Counted from the first letter of the stretch, positions 55,197 to 64,000 are shown. The stretch: DNA of 64,000 nt from an uncultured Erythrobacter sp. (GCF_947492365.1 NZ_CANLMB010000002.1:434001-498000), one strand, 5' to 3'. The notes: generated from the sequence alone by a model not told the origin. Translations and numbers: made by a program.

Positions 55197-55211
55197 TGTA
55201 ACGTTATTACA
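55197..55211. promoter_or_regulatory. Zur/Fur-like inverted repeat ahead of the TonB receptor
   Basis: TGTAA (55197-55201) and TTACA (55207-55211) form an inverted repeat around CGTTA, 19 bases before the receptor start. It resembles Zur/Fur-type operators (TGTTATAATATAACA type) and overlaps a possible promoter: TTGTCA at 55188-55193 would serve as -35. The match is partial, so it is a candidate only. Confidence 0.5.
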
Positions 55212-55229
55212 TCATAAGTCAGGACCGAC

Positions 55230-57410
55230 ATGACGCCGATCTCATCCCGTATTGCTCTTGCCGCCGCGCTTTCATTTGCGGCGTGCGCGGGCCCCGCCTT
55301 TGCCCAGGTTGACCAGACAGCGGCAGATGAAGGGCAAACTGGCGAAGGCTCTACGCGTGTCGAAGATGATCTTCACAACCGCCAGACCGATTATCAGGGC
55401 AATATCATCGTCAGCGCAGAGGGTCTTGAGCAGCTCGACATTCTGGCAGGCACAAGCGTCTTCGAAGCCGAAGAAATCCAGCGCAACCTCAACGGCCAGC
55501 TTGGTGAAGTTCTGGCCAAACTGCCCGGCGTGTCAGCCAGCAGCTTTGCGCCAGGCGCCTCGCGTCCGGTGCTGCGCGGCTTTCAGGGAGAACGTGTGCG
55601 AGTGCTGGTAGACGGGATTGGCACAGCCGATGTCTCAAACACTTCGGTTGACCACGCGACCACAATTGACCCTTTGACGGCAGAACGGATTGAAGTTCTG
55701 CGCGGTCCGGCGAGCCTGCTGTTCGGCAGTCAGGCGATAGGCGGCGCGGTCAATGTCATAGATAAGCGCATTCCGCGCCGTGTGCCGGACGAAGGATATC
55801 ACCTCGATGCGCTCGCAGCCTATGACAGCGCAACCGACCTACGCACCGGCGGCGCTTCGATTGACGTGCCGGTCGGCGATGTTCTGGTTCTCCATCTCGA
55901 CGGCACGTGGCGCGAAAGCGATGATCTGGAGATTCCCGGTTTCCAGATCGCGCCCGAACTGCGCGCGGAAATTCTCGCCGAGGCCGATGAAGAAGAGGCC
56001 GAGGGTGAGTTTGAAGAAGCGGAAGAGTTCCGAGACGCTGCAAACCAGACCGGCTTTGTCCCCAACACGGCAAGCGAAAGTTGGACAATCAATGGCGGGT
56101 TCGGCGTGATCCTGGGCGAAAGCTCGTTCGGCGCATCGATCGGTTATTACGACACCAATTATGGCATACCCGGCCGTCCGGGAACCGAGCACGCCCACGA
56201 AGAAGAGGGCGAAGAAGAAGGCGAGGCGGAAGAGGGCGAGGAAATCGTCACGATCGATCTGGAGCAAATTCGCGCCGATTTTCGCGGCGATATCTTCCTT
56301 GGCGACGGCTTCTTCTCGCGGCTCAAGATCCGCACAGGCTTTTCCGACTACACCCATACCGAATTCGAGGGTGAGGAAGTCGGGACAGTATTCGACGTCC
56401 AGAGCCTCGAAACAAGGATAGAACTGGTTCAGAATGAGCGCGGCCCGTCACGCGGGAGCCTTGGCGTCCAGTTCCGCCACCGCGACTTCTTTGCTGAGGG
56501 TGCAGAGGCTTACGTCCCGCCGAATCTGACCGATCAGTTCGCCGTTTTCGGCCTGCAGGAATTCGGCAATGGCCCGTTCCAGATCGAACTGGCCGCACGC
56601 GCCGAGTTTACCGATGTCGAAGACACGCTCAACCGCGTCAATCGTGATTTCGAGACGTATTCGGGAGCGCTGGGCCTGATCTATGAAAGCGATGAAGCTC
56701 TGCGTGCAGGGGTGAATATCAGCCGCGCCGAGCGAGCACCGAGCGCCGAGGAGCTGTTTTCCAATGGCCCGCATATCGCTACTCAGGCCTTCGAGATTGG
56801 CGACACAGACCTCTCTGTCGAAAGCGCATGGGGGGCAGAGGCCTTTGTGCGCGGACGGGCCGGCCCAGCGCAGTTCAGCTTTGCCGTCTTCAACCAATGG
56901 TTCGACAATTACATTTACCTGACCGAGACGGGTGATGAAGAAGATGGACTGCCCGTCTTCGTCTATCTCCAACAGGATGCGGACTATTTCGGATTTGAAG
57001 GCGAAGTGACGTTCCCGCTGTTCGACAATGGCGATTTCGGCCTGATCACCGATCTGCGCGCTTCTTATGTCGAAGCAGAATTGGACGATGGCACATCGGT
57101 CCCACGCATCCCGCCGCTCAGTCTGCTGGGCGCGCTTGAACTGCAATCCAACGCCTTCGACATTCGCGGCGAAGTCCAGTGGTTTGCCGAACAGGACGAA
57201 GTGCCGACATTTGAAACACCGACCGATGATTTTGCGCTCGTCAACTTCCTTGTCGCTTGGCGTCCTATGGCGAATAATGAGAATGTGACTCTGCAACTTG
57301 CTGCGGACAACGTTTTCGACGTTACAGGCCGCCGCCACGCCAGCTTCACCAAGGATTTTGTGCCGCTTTCAGGACGCAATATCCGCGCCAGTGTGCGGCT
57401 GAGCTTCTGA
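55230..57410 (+). CDS. TonB-dependent outer membrane receptor, ZnuD-like
   Basis: A 726-residue receptor with signal peptide (~25 residues, ending AFA). Plug domain about residues 50-170, with GVSASSFAPGASRPVLRGFQ, VLVDGIGTADVSNTS and RIEVLRGPASLLFGS, then a 22-strand barrel ending in the C-terminal ...ASVRLSF. A loop about residues 317-340 is rich in His, Asp and Glu (HAHEEEGEEEGEAEEGEE), and an earlier loop is acidic, as in zinc receptors such as ZnuD. Zinc uptake is therefore proposed. A Zur-like box lies upstream. No zinc ABC system is adjacent. Confidence 0.88.
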   Translation: MTPISSRIALAAALSFAACAGPAFAQVDQTAADEGQTGEGSTRVEDDLHNRQTDYQGNIIVSAEGLEQLDILAGTSVFEAEEIQRNLNGQLGEVLAKLPGVSASSFAPGASRPVLRGFQGERVRVLVDGIGTADVSNTSVDHATTIDPLTAERIEVLRGPASLLFGSQAIGGAVNVIDKRIPRRVPDEGYHLDALAAYDSATDLRTGGASIDVPVGDVLVLHLDGTWRESDDLEIPGFQIAPELRAEILAEADEEEAEGEFEEAEEFRDAANQTGFVPNTASESWTINGGFGVILGESSFGASIGYYDTNYGIPGRPGTEHAHEEEGEEEGEAEEGEEIVTIDLEQIRADFRGDIFLGDGFFSRLKIRTGFSDYTHTEFEGEEVGTVFDVQSLETRIELVQNERGPSRGSLGVQFRHRDFFAEGAEAYVPPNLTDQFAVFGLQEFGNGPFQIELAARAEFTDVEDTLNRVNRDFETYSGALGLIYESDEALRAGVNISRAERAPSAEELFSNGPHIATQAFEIGDTDLSVESAWGAEAFVRGRAGPAQFSFAVFNQWFDNYIYLTETGDEEDGLPVFVYLQQDADYFGFEGEVTFPLFDNGDFGLITDLRASYVEAELDDGTSVPRIPPLSLLGALELQSNAFDIRGEVQWFAEQDEVPTFETPTDDFALVNFLVAWRPMANNENVTLQLAADNVFDVTGRRHASFTKDFVPLSGRNIRASVRLSF

Positions 57411-57461
57411 TCTGGCTAGCAACCCTCTCACGCGCTAGGATTGCGGGCGAGAGGAACTGCA

Positions 57462-58064
57462 ATGAGACGTCCCACTTTCGCTCTGACCGCACTAGCGCTC
57501 GCCTTGCCGTCCGCTGCTTTGGCCGAAGCGCATGAGGAACTGAGCATCGCGCCGCCCTTATGCGACTATGGCGCGCCGCATCCGGAAGCGCCCGCGGAAC
57601 TTGCCGAGTTCGACTTCCTGATTGGCGATTTTACCGTCACAGCCCATGCCTATCGCGCAGGCGCATGGACGCCGCCGCGCCCCGGCCCCGCGCCGCGATG
57701 GAACGGGCGCTATATTCTGGGCGGGATGGCGATTGAGGATGAATGGTTTGATCCCGATCCCGGCCTTGTTCCCGATGCCCCGCGCGGTGTGAATATCCGC
57801 ATGTGGGACAGCGAGGCGGGCGAGTGGGACATGAGCTGGCTGCACACAGCTGGAAGGCAGGTACAGGACCTGCGCGCCAAGATGATCGATGGTCGCCTGA
57901 CGATGTGGCAGGTCTATCCCGAACGGCGGAATTTCCGCGCTGAATTCGAAAGGCTCGGGCCCGACAGCTGGGAACGCGTGACTTATGCGCCTGACGAGCA
58001 GGGCGAGTGGCAACCGACCTTCAAGCTGGTGGCCACCCGAATTCCTTGCTCTGCGGGACCCTAG
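57462..58064 (+). CDS. Hypothetical secreted protein
   Basis: A 200-residue exported protein (ATG 57462, with GAGAGGAA upstream). Signal peptide residues 1-20 (FALTALALALPSAALA). The mature domain has FDFLIGDFTVTAHAYRAGAW, WNGRYILGGMAIEDEWFD and RGVNIRMWDSEAGEWDMSWL, resembling DUF1579-like lipocalin-type domains in exported proteins. The function is unknown. Its stop overlaps the end of the minus-strand gene 58061 by four bases (convergent). It may be co-transcribed with the TonB gene. Confidence 0.72.
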   Translation: MRRPTFALTALALALPSAALAEAHEELSIAPPLCDYGAPHPEAPAELAEFDFLIGDFTVTAHAYRAGAWTPPRPGPAPRWNGRYILGGMAIEDEWFDPDPGLVPDAPRGVNIRMWDSEAGEWDMSWLHTAGRQVQDLRAKMIDGRLTMWQVYPERRNFRAEFERLGPDSWERVTYAPDEQGEWQPTFKLVATRIPCSAGP

Positions 58065-59245
58065 TTCTCTGCTGCGAAGCTGATCTCGGCGTGTTCCTGA
58101 AGCCGGTCGACCAGAGCTTCGCCGAGGAATGAGCCCGGCGTACCGATCCCGCCATCCGCATCGCTTTGCGTCAGTGCAATGGCGGTTTCGGCGATCATCC
58201 GGCTCGTCGATCCATAGCCCGGGTCATATTTGCCTTTGACCCCGAAATGCACGTTCTTGCCATCGCCCATCTCGGCGACGAACAACACATCGTAAAAGCC
58301 GTTCTCGCGCTCTTCCTTGCTCGGACCCTCGCCGGGCTTAGGCGGCTTGGCGCCGAAGGGGTTCTTCATCATCTCGGTCGCAGCTTCGGCCATTTTCTTG
58401 CCTGCTTCGCCCGGGCTGGTGAGCATCATTTCGTCATACTGGAAATCCTCACCATAAGGATGACCCAGCAGGAAATTGGTGCGGTGGACATTCTTGGTGT
58501 TGATCGGCGCCATCACGAAGGGCGCGGCCCATTTGTCGAGATCTTTCTCATAGCTCGGGATCATGCCCGAAGGCTGGCTGGGCCCATCAAAGCCCGGTGC
58601 AAGTGCAAAGGGATCGCGCAGCACGTTGATAAGGCGCGGGTTCTTCGCGGCGGCCTTCATCGTCGCGCCGAGGCTGGCTGCGGTGCCGCCCGAGAATGTG
58701 CCAGCCATTGCGCGCACGCGCCCGCGGATTTTGGGAGCAGGCTTACCGAACCGCTCTTGCGCGGTCTTTTGCGTCATCAAGACGCCTAGGTCGAAGGGGA
58801 TCGAATCGAACCCGCTCGAAAAACAGATCCGCGCGCCGCTCGCCTTGGCGGCTTCGTGATGCTCCTCGATCTTCTCCGCCATCCATGCAGGCTCGCCGCA
58901 TAGATCGGCATAGTCGGTGCCGGTTTTGACGCAGGCTGCGACGAGCTTGTCACCATAGAGCTGATAAGGGCCGACCGTTGTGATGACGACCTTGGTGCGC
59001 GCGCACATCGCCTCCAGATCAGCGTCGTCATCGGCATTGGCGACAACCAGCGGCGTATCGGCAGGTGCGCCGATTTCATCGCGCACGGCCTCGAGCTTGT
59101 CCTGCGACCGGCCTGCCATCGCCCATTTTGGGGCGTTGTCTGACGATCCGTAGTGGTTGTTGAGATACTCGGCGACGAGGCGTCCGGTATAGCCGGTGGC
59201 GCCATAGACAATGATGTCGAATTCGCAGGTGTCAGTCATTTGCAT
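58061..59245 (-). CDS. Saccharopine dehydrogenase-like NAD(P)-dependent oxidoreductase
   Basis: A 394-residue protein of the trans-acting enoyl reductase/saccharopine dehydrogenase-like family. The N-terminal Rossmann fold starts DIIVYGATGYTGRLVAEYL. It continues with GPYQLYGDKLVAACVKTGTDYADLCGEPAW, and the family-typical SSGFDSIPFDLGVL and AGTFSGGTAASLGA follow. Eukaryotic and mycobacterial relatives (SCCPDH-like, Rv2953-like) reduce double bonds in lipids or have unknown substrates. GGAG precedes the ATG at 59245. Confidence 0.87.
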   Translation of the reverse strand: MQMTDTCEFDIIVYGATGYTGRLVAEYLNNHYGSSDNAPKWAMAGRSQDKLEAVRDEIGAPADTPLVVANADDDADLEAMCARTKVVITTVGPYQLYGDKLVAACVKTGTDYADLCGEPAWMAEKIEEHHEAAKASGARICFSSGFDSIPFDLGVLMTQKTAQERFGKPAPKIRGRVRAMAGTFSGGTAASLGATMKAAAKNPRLINVLRDPFALAPGFDGPSQPSGMIPSYEKDLDKWAAPFVMAPINTKNVHRTNFLLGHPYGEDFQYDEMMLTSPGEAGKKMAEAATEMMKNPFGAKPPKPGEGPSKEERENGFYDVLFVAEMGDGKNVHFGVKGKYDPGYGSTSRMIAETAIALTQSDADGGIGTPGSFLGEALVDRLQEHAEISFAAEN

Positions 59246-59327
59246 GTGTCTCCTTTGCGACCGGCATGGCCTTGACCGGCCTGCGTGTCAAAGTGCGAAG
59301 GATGGAGTGGGCGAGTGGTCTCCAGGA

Positions 59328-61010
59328 TCAAAACTCGATCAGTGAACCTTCGCCTTGATCCGCGCGAACCGGATTGGCGAGGTTTTCGGCATCAATTGAT
59401 ACCCAGACCGGCTCCTGCCCCAACCGGGCGTTAAATCGCGCGTTGAACGTGTCGGGCTCCCTTGAGGGATCGAAGAGGTCGGGGCCATAGGCGGCGCGCG
59501 AGGCAGCCTGCTGATAACCCATCAAGGTCATAATCGTGGGGAAGATACGGTATTGGCTGCCATTGCCCTGCGCGACAAATCGCGCGTCCTCGCGCGTCTC
59601 GCCCGCAATGACAATCAACGGGACAGCCCCTTCGGCAGGGATCGGTTCAGCGGTGCAATGTGTGGTCAGGCCGGTGCGGCCGTCGGCGCGCAGATCCTGT
59701 CCGTGATCGGCGGTGTAGATCAGGATGGTTGAGCTGAGATCAGCGTTGCTAAGCAACCGCTCGAAGAATGAGCCCACGCTCCAACTTATCGAATTGCGGT
59801 AGGAATTGCGGTAGAGCCTCCAGCTTTCAGAGGTGCCGTCAAAGCCGTCGCGATCTCCTGTGTCAGCGACCTCTGTATAGCTGCCGCGTGCAAGCGCTGG
59901 TGCATAGCGCATATGGCTATCGGGATATTTGTCATGGATCGGGAAATGCGCCCCGACCTTGTTTACTAGAATGAAGCTCGGCTGCGGATTGGCGAGTTCG
60001 GCGGCGATGCGATCCGCGGCCAGCTGGTCGCGCTGCAAAATTGGCGTATCGTCAAACTGCACGAACAGATCGATCTGGCTGCGCTCCTCCTCGTCCATGC
60101 CGTTATGCAACGCGCCTCCTGTTCGCTGCGCATCGATATAGACGGTTCGCATTCCTGCGCGTTTGGCATAGGCCCAGATCGAAGCGCCGCTGGCGAGAAT
60201 CTCGCGGTAGTTTTCGCGTTTGCCACCAAATCGCAAGCCAAGGTTTGAACCGATGCTGCAATTGGTGATGCTCGGGACCACGCCGAAATTGGTGATCGCG
60301 AGACCCGGCCATTCGCGCGAAAGCGGAGTTTCGACTCCTGCAGACGTATTTATGTCGAGATAGTGGCCTGCAACACTCTCATCGATCACCAGCACGATAT
60401 GGCCTGCTGGCTCGCCATCGAGCGGCAGCTTGCTCGCGTCCCTTTCGGCGCTCGGCATCATTGCGCTCTCGGCGGTGTAAAGTCCGACATAGGCGAGCGT
60501 GGTGTAGCTTGAGGGGAGGCCCCTTGCGCCTTCGCCCCCGCGCACGAACAGCATCGCGGTAAGTCCTGCTAGGACGGCGAGGGGCAGACAAGCCGCGATT
60601 GGCGCAAGCTGCCACTTGCCGCGCGCAGGCAATCCGATCGCGAGAAGCAGCAACAGCGAAAATACCAACGCGATTGCCAAAGGGGTGCCAAACTGACCCA
60701 GCGCCTCGCCCAAGAAGCCTCTCGAACCCAGCATGTTTATGAAGGCGTCATAGGTGAGGAATTGGCCCGTCGCCTTCGCAAAGCCGGTCGCCACCAGCGC
60801 GCCGCCTGCAAACAGGACCGCGCTCACCCAGCGAAGCGCTCCGCTGCGAACAAAGGCTGCCGCTATGATCCCGAAAAGTGTGGCGGCGAGCAGCACGAAA
60901 TAGCCCGCGAGTGGGCCAAAGCCTTCGAGTCCCGCGACCCGAGAGAAAACCTCAGGGGCCAATGCCAAGGCCGCCCACAAGAGCAGCAGAGCAAGTTTGA
61001 GAACATTCAC
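59328..61010 (-). CDS. Sulfatase/phosphoethanolamine transferase-like membrane enzyme
   Basis: A 560-residue protein. Five N-terminal membrane helices (residues ~5-165) precede an alkaline-phosphatase-superfamily periplasmic domain. VIDESVAGHYL aligns with the metal-binding GE-S/T region of EptA/MCR-type transferases, and ITNCSIGSNLG supplies a possible Thr/Ser nucleophile position. YTADHGQDL gives the Asp-His pair. The transfer target (lipid A or another glycan) is unknown. The nucleophile context differs from classical EptA, so the activity needs caution. GTG start at 61010 overlaps the stop of the thioesterase gene (GTGA). Confidence 0.78.
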   Translation of the reverse strand: MNVLKLALLLLWAALALAPEVFSRVAGLEGFGPLAGYFVLLAATLFGIIAAAFVRSGALRWVSAVLFAGGALVATGFAKATGQFLTYDAFINMLGSRGFLGEALGQFGTPLAIALVFSLLLLLAIGLPARGKWQLAPIAACLPLAVLAGLTAMLFVRGGEGARGLPSSYTTLAYVGLYTAESAMMPSAERDASKLPLDGEPAGHIVLVIDESVAGHYLDINTSAGVETPLSREWPGLAITNFGVVPSITNCSIGSNLGLRFGGKRENYREILASGASIWAYAKRAGMRTVYIDAQRTGGALHNGMDEEERSQIDLFVQFDDTPILQRDQLAADRIAAELANPQPSFILVNKVGAHFPIHDKYPDSHMRYAPALARGSYTEVADTGDRDGFDGTSESWRLYRNSYRNSISWSVGSFFERLLSNADLSSTILIYTADHGQDLRADGRTGLTTHCTAEPIPAEGAVPLIVIAGETREDARFVAQGNGSQYRIFPTIMTLMGYQQAASRAAYGPDLFDPSREPDTFNARFNARLGQEPVWVSIDAENLANPVRADQGEGSLIEF

Positions 61011-61804
61011 GACGGCAAGTCACCCATTGGTATGCGCGGAAGCACACCGGTCTGGCTCGATATGGCGAGCAGCGTGCCGTCTTCGGCATAATGGCGCGCG
61101 CTGCCATGCACGGTCCCACGCTCGAATGCGGCGAATTCGGTAACCGACAGCACCCAGCCTGGCTCGCTCGATTGGACAAAGCGGAACATGGCATCAAGGC
61201 TAGATGAACCAATCCCATGCGCTTGCGGGTGTGAGCCGAGGAAGAAATCGGAGATGATCGCAAGCCACCCGGCGTCATTGGCAAAGCCTGCGCGGCTGCG
61301 CGACCACATTGCGTGGTAGCCGCGCTCATTGTCTTCGCTTGCAAGGCGCATTTCGACCTGATCGATCAATCCGCCCGCTGCGGCCCAGTCGCGCGTTATC
61401 TCGCTGCTTGCATCAGGGCCGGGCACCTCGGGCATCTGCGCGAATTGCTGCTTTTTAACAGGCTCGCGCGCCCCGAGCGCGGCGCTGGCGCGATGGGTCG
61501 GGCGGCCGTTCACATGAGCATTGGCGGCATATTGCGCGATCGCCTGTCCGCCGCCGCATTGCTCGCAAGAGATTGAAAGCTCTTCGGCGTGCTGGGTGGG
61601 GCTGAGAAACTGAACCTGCGCAAACAGCAATGGCAGCTCGGCATCAATCTCCATCGCATCGATTAACGCTGCCAGCGCCACTCCGCCCATAATGTGCCCA
61701 GCGCCTTCTGGACCGACCGTCGCAGCGGGCATGACCGGCAGTAGATATTCACCCGCGCGCGCACCCGGCACAACGCGCCAGAACGGAAATTTGGAGATGC
61801 TCAT
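61007..61804 (-). CDS. Acyl-CoA thioesterase-like protein
   Basis: A 265-residue protein with two hotdog-fold domains (TesB-like, thioesterase family). The first domain has GAGHIMGGVALAALIDAME and a LSISCEQCGGGQAIAQYAANAHVN strand region. The second has GWLAIISDFFLGSHPQAHG, SSLDAMFRFV, and WVLSVTEFAAFERGTVHGSARHYAEDGTLLAISSQTGVL split over strands. Such enzymes hydrolyse acyl-CoA; the acyl chain is unknown. Transcribed upstream of and overlapping the transferase gene. Confidence 0.8.
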   Translation of the reverse strand: MSISKFPFWRVVPGARAGEYLLPVMPAATVGPEGAGHIMGGVALAALIDAMEIDAELPLLFAQVQFLSPTQHAEELSISCEQCGGGQAIAQYAANAHVNGRPTHRASAALGAREPVKKQQFAQMPEVPGPDASSEITRDWAAAGGLIDQVEMRLASEDNERGYHAMWSRSRAGFANDAGWLAIISDFFLGSHPQAHGIGSSSLDAMFRFVQSSEPGWVLSVTEFAAFERGTVHGSARHYAEDGTLLAISSQTGVLPRIPMGDLPS

Positions 61805-61858
61805 ATGTGCAAACCTAGCTCGCGCGGCACCAATGTCGAGCTATCAAACTCGGGGCAT

Positions 61859-62413
61859 CTACAGACGGGGAAGCGTAACGCCGCGCTGCCCCATATATTT
61901 GCCCGCCCGGTCCTTATAACTCGTCTCGCAGCGCTCATTGCCCTTCAGGAACAGGAACTGGCACGCGCCTTCATTAGCGTAGATTTTCGCCGGGAGCGGT
62001 GTTGTGTTCGAGAACTCCAGCGTGACATGCCCTTCCCAACCTGGCTCGAGCGGGGTGACATTCACGATAATTCCGCAGCGCGCATAGGTGCTCTTGCCAA
62101 GGCAGATGACGAGCACATCCTCAGGCACGCGGAAATATTCCACAGTGCGGGCCAGCGCGAATGAATTGGGCGGAATGATGCAGACATCGTTGTCGCGGTC
62201 GACGAAGTTCTTCGGATCGAAGCTCTTGGGATCGACCGTCGAGCTGTCGACATTGGTGAAGATCTTGAATTCGGGAGCAACGCGCGCGTCATATCCGTAG
62301 GAGCTAAGCCCGTATGAGATGCAGCCATCGCGCCTTTGGGCTTCCTCGAAAGGCTCGATCATGCCGTTCGATTGCGCCTGTTCGCGGATCCATTTGTCTG
62401 AGAGAATCGCCAT
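61859..62413 (-). CDS. dcd: dCTP deaminase
   Basis: A 184-residue trimeric enzyme that deaminates dCTP to dUTP for thymidylate synthesis. The catalytic Glu is in [10 protein letters not shown], with [38 protein letters not shown] [12 protein letters not shown], and [11 protein letters not shown]. Length and motif order match Dcd. Start ATG 62413; the upstream ATG 62431 adds six residues. Together with the nrdAB genes it supports dNTP supply, although located elsewhere in the window. Confidence 0.95.
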   Translation of the reverse strand: MAILSDKWIREQAQSNGMIEPFEEAQRRDGCISYGLSSYGYDARVAPEFKIFTNVDSSTVDPKSFDPKNFVDRDNDVCIIPPNSFALARTVEYFRVPEDVLVICLGKSTYARCGIIVNVTPLEPGWEGHVTLEFSNTTPLPAKIYANEGACQFLFLKGNERCETSYKDRAGKYMGQRGVTLPRL

Positions 62414-62492
62414 GCGCGATAGATTCCGCATGGGCGCATCGGGGGCAAGCGCAAGCGCGATTGCAGCGGCGTCCTATCCCCCGCTTAGACGT

Positions 62493-63032
62493 TCAATCAA
62501 TCAATTCCGCCCCCAATTGGGGGTTTAGCGAGGTAATGTGGTTGAGCCATTTCTTGGGTCGCCGCAGCATGTTGTCAGGATACTCAACCCGTAATCCGAC
62601 AAGCTGCGCCATCCGGCCCACAAAGTGGATGCAATTGCGCTGATCGAGACTGTAGCGTGAGCCTGGCTCATCCTTCCAGAGCCGCACCTCTTGCACGATC
62701 CGGCGATATTGAGTGTCGGTGAGCGTAATCGAGAAATGGCGATTGGTGCGCCGGACATAGCGTTGCGGCTCGCTTTCGACCAAATGCCCGACCCAATCGC
62801 GCGTGATCGCAGCCGATGATGATTGGGCGGTGAAGCCGTAATTCTCGTTGACTGCGGTGCCGTCATCGAGCGTCCCTTCGAGCACGATGAAGGTGTGCGG
62901 ATATCGCCCGAACAGAACCGATCCGTTGAACGAATGGAAGTGGATCTGCACATCTGCCAGCGCTGCGCCGCTCCACATGAGAGCGACGAGCGTGAGCAGA
63001 TGGGTGGCCAGGCGGGCTATGCGTTTGATCAT
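62493..63032 (-). CDS. Hypothetical secreted protein, possible permuted papain-like fold
   Basis: A 179-residue exported protein. Signal peptide residues 1-26 (LLTLVALMWSGAALA). The mature part has HFHSFNGSVLFGRYPHTFIVLEG, then NENYGFTAQSSSAAITRDWVGHL, and YSLDQRNCIHFVGRMAQLVGL. An early His and a later N-C-x2-F arrangement recall circularly permuted NlpC/P60-like (LRAT-type) cysteine enzymes. That is tentative. I recall similar proteins in sphingomonads, without a function. Confidence 0.68.
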   Translation of the reverse strand: MIKRIARLATHLLTLVALMWSGAALADVQIHFHSFNGSVLFGRYPHTFIVLEGTLDDGTAVNENYGFTAQSSSAAITRDWVGHLVESEPQRYVRRTNRHFSITLTDTQYRRIVQEVRLWKDEPGSRYSLDQRNCIHFVGRMAQLVGLRVEYPDNMLRRPKKWLNHITSLNPQLGAELID

Positions 63033-63089
63033 GCGCCTTTAGCTATCGCGCAACTGTGAGGCGTTTCAAGTCCGTATAAGGGTCATGTC

Positions 63090-64000
63090 TCACAGGCTGG
63101 CCAGCAGGCTCGCATTGCCGCCCGCCGCAGTTGTATCGATGCAGGTCACCCTCTCGGTCGCAAAGCGCGCGAGGTAATGCGGTCCGCCCGCCTTTGGGCC
63201 GGTGCCCGAAAGGCCCTCGCCGCCAAAGGGCTGGCTTTCGACGATCGCGCCGATCTGGTTGCGGTTGACGTAGAAATTACCAACCCGCGCGCGCGACTGG
63301 ACAAAGCGCCGCGTTGCCTCGATCCGGCTATGGAGACCGAGTGTTAGGCCGTAGCCGGTGGCGTTGATCTCATCCACGACTTGCCCCAGCTCATCGGATT
63401 CGAAGCGCGCGACATGCAGGATCGGGCCGAAATTCTCGCGCTTCAGGTCGAGGATCGAGTCAATCTCCATGATCGTCGGTGCAACGAAACACCCCTTGCT
63501 GGTGAAATCGGCCAGCTCGCGCCGCCAGACCGTGTGGCCCGAGGCCTCGCGCCGGGCGACGTGGCGTTCGAGCGCAGCCTGCGCATCGGGGTCGATCACA
63601 GGACCGACATCGGTGGCAAGGTCAGCCGGATCGCCGATATGAAGCGCCTCGAAACCCCCGCGGATCATCTCCAACATTTCGTCTGCGACATCATCTTGCA
63701 GATAAAGAACGCGCAGGGCCGAACAGCGCTGGCCGGCGCTCTGGAACGCGCTGGCGAGCACGTCGCGCACCACCTGTTCCGGCAGCGCGGAGCTGTCGAC
63801 GATCATTGCGTTCTGCCCGCCGGTTTCCGCGATCAAAGTCGCAATCGGTCCATCGCGTCCGGCCAGCGTGCGGTTGATCGCCTGCGCGGTCTCGGTCGAG
63901 CCAGTGAAGGCGACGCCCGCCAGCCTTGGGTCTGCGGTTATCATCTGCCCGACATCGCCTGCGCCGGGGAGCAATTGTAGCGCTTCGGGCGGAATGCCTG
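63090..64000 (-). CDS. putA: Bifunctional proline dehydrogenase/P5C dehydrogenase PutA, C-terminal part
   Basis: The visible ~303 residues belong to the aldehyde-dehydrogenase half of PutA, which oxidises glutamate semialdehyde to glutamate with NAD+. LLPGAGDVG, VAFTGSTETAQAIN, IAETGGQNAMIVDSSALPEQ and the catalytic Cys in SAGQRCSALRVLYLQDDVAD are PutA-typical, as is QPFGGEGLSGTGPKAGGPHYLARF. The frame is open through base 64000, where the gene continues beyond the window. The C-terminus at LLASL fits PutA without the extra C-terminal domain. Confidence 0.93.
   Translation of the reverse strand, partial: GIPPEALQLLPGAGDVGQMITADPRLAGVAFTGSTETAQAINRTLAGRDGPIATLIAETGGQNAMIVDSSALPEQVVRDVLASAFQSAGQRCSALRVLYLQDDVADEMLEMIRGGFEALHIGDPADLATDVGPVIDPDAQAALERHVARREASGHTVWRRELADFTSKGCFVAPTIMEIDSILDLKRENFGPILHVARFESDELGQVVDEINATGYGLTLGLHSRIEATRRFVQSRARVGNFYVNRNQIGAIVESQPFGGEGLSGTGPKAGGPHYLARFATERVTCIDTTAAGGNASLLASL

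Overview
The window looks like a chromosomal segment of an alphaproteobacterium of the order Sphingomonadales, most likely the Erythrobacteraceae (Erythrobacter and relatives). The grounds are the high-GC codon use, the gene families and their layout (lgt next to a MidA methyltransferase, argB-yggT-folD, a zf-CHCC protein, an HWE kinase), many small secreted or lipobox proteins, and a cluster of GANTC sites of the kind methylated by CcrM. This is inference from content; no 16S rRNA gene is present.

Layout. 1-2.7 kb: end of lgt, then a MidA-type methyltransferase whose frame carries a long Ala/Lys/Glu coiled coil, then a DUF2147 protein. 2.8-6.7 kb (minus): osmoprotectant ABC transporter with permease fused to binding protein, its ATPase (no ordinary start codon) and an HWE histidine kinase. 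6.9-10.4 kb: leucine-degradation operon (isovaleryl-CoA dehydrogenase, two small coupled genes, methylcrotonyl-CoA carboxylase beta). The 3' end of the beta-subunit gene is repeated about 1 kb downstream, around an unrelated gene. 11-24 kb: acyltransferase, TetR regulator, M50-like peptidase, AI-2E-type permease, gyrB, PIG-L deacetylase, acyl-CoA ligase, a 300-base region with strong RNA-like folding, guaA and two AT-richer membrane genes. 24-34 kb: YceI lipoprotein, EndoIII-like enzyme, nitronate monooxygenase-like protein, ABC ATPase, nadB, alpha/beta hydrolase.

34-42.5 kb: class I ribonucleotide reductase split in two, nrdA and nrdB separated by PilZ, lipoprotein, GntP-permease and diguanylate-cyclase genes. 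Nine GANTC sites lie ahead of nrdA. Directly behind nrdB, and translationally coupled to it, is an AT-richer gene that appears to join a HEPN RNase-like domain to a PD-(D/E)xK nuclease-like domain. This is the best candidate in the window for an undescribed, possibly defensive, protein. 42.7-48.6 kb: mostly small secreted proteins and lipoproteins, including an orphan DUF2282 (bufferin-like) lipoprotein.

48.7-64 kb: argB, yggT, folD, marC, a TetR gene with a perfect palindrome at its start, a LON-substrate-binding-domain protein, a CnoX/YbbN-like thioredoxin, tRNA-Gly(GCC), a ZnuD-like TonB receptor with a Zur-like box, a saccharopine dehydrogenase-like reductase, a sulfatase/phosphoethanolamine-transferase-like protein, a thioesterase, dcd, and the 3' part of putA. 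Housekeeping functions dominate (nucleotide, arginine, NAD and folate metabolism; DNA gyrase). Accessory-looking islands are short: about 10.4-11.3, 23.5-24.2 and 41.5-42.5 kb. No insertion sequences, phage genes, rRNA operon or CRISPR array were seen.
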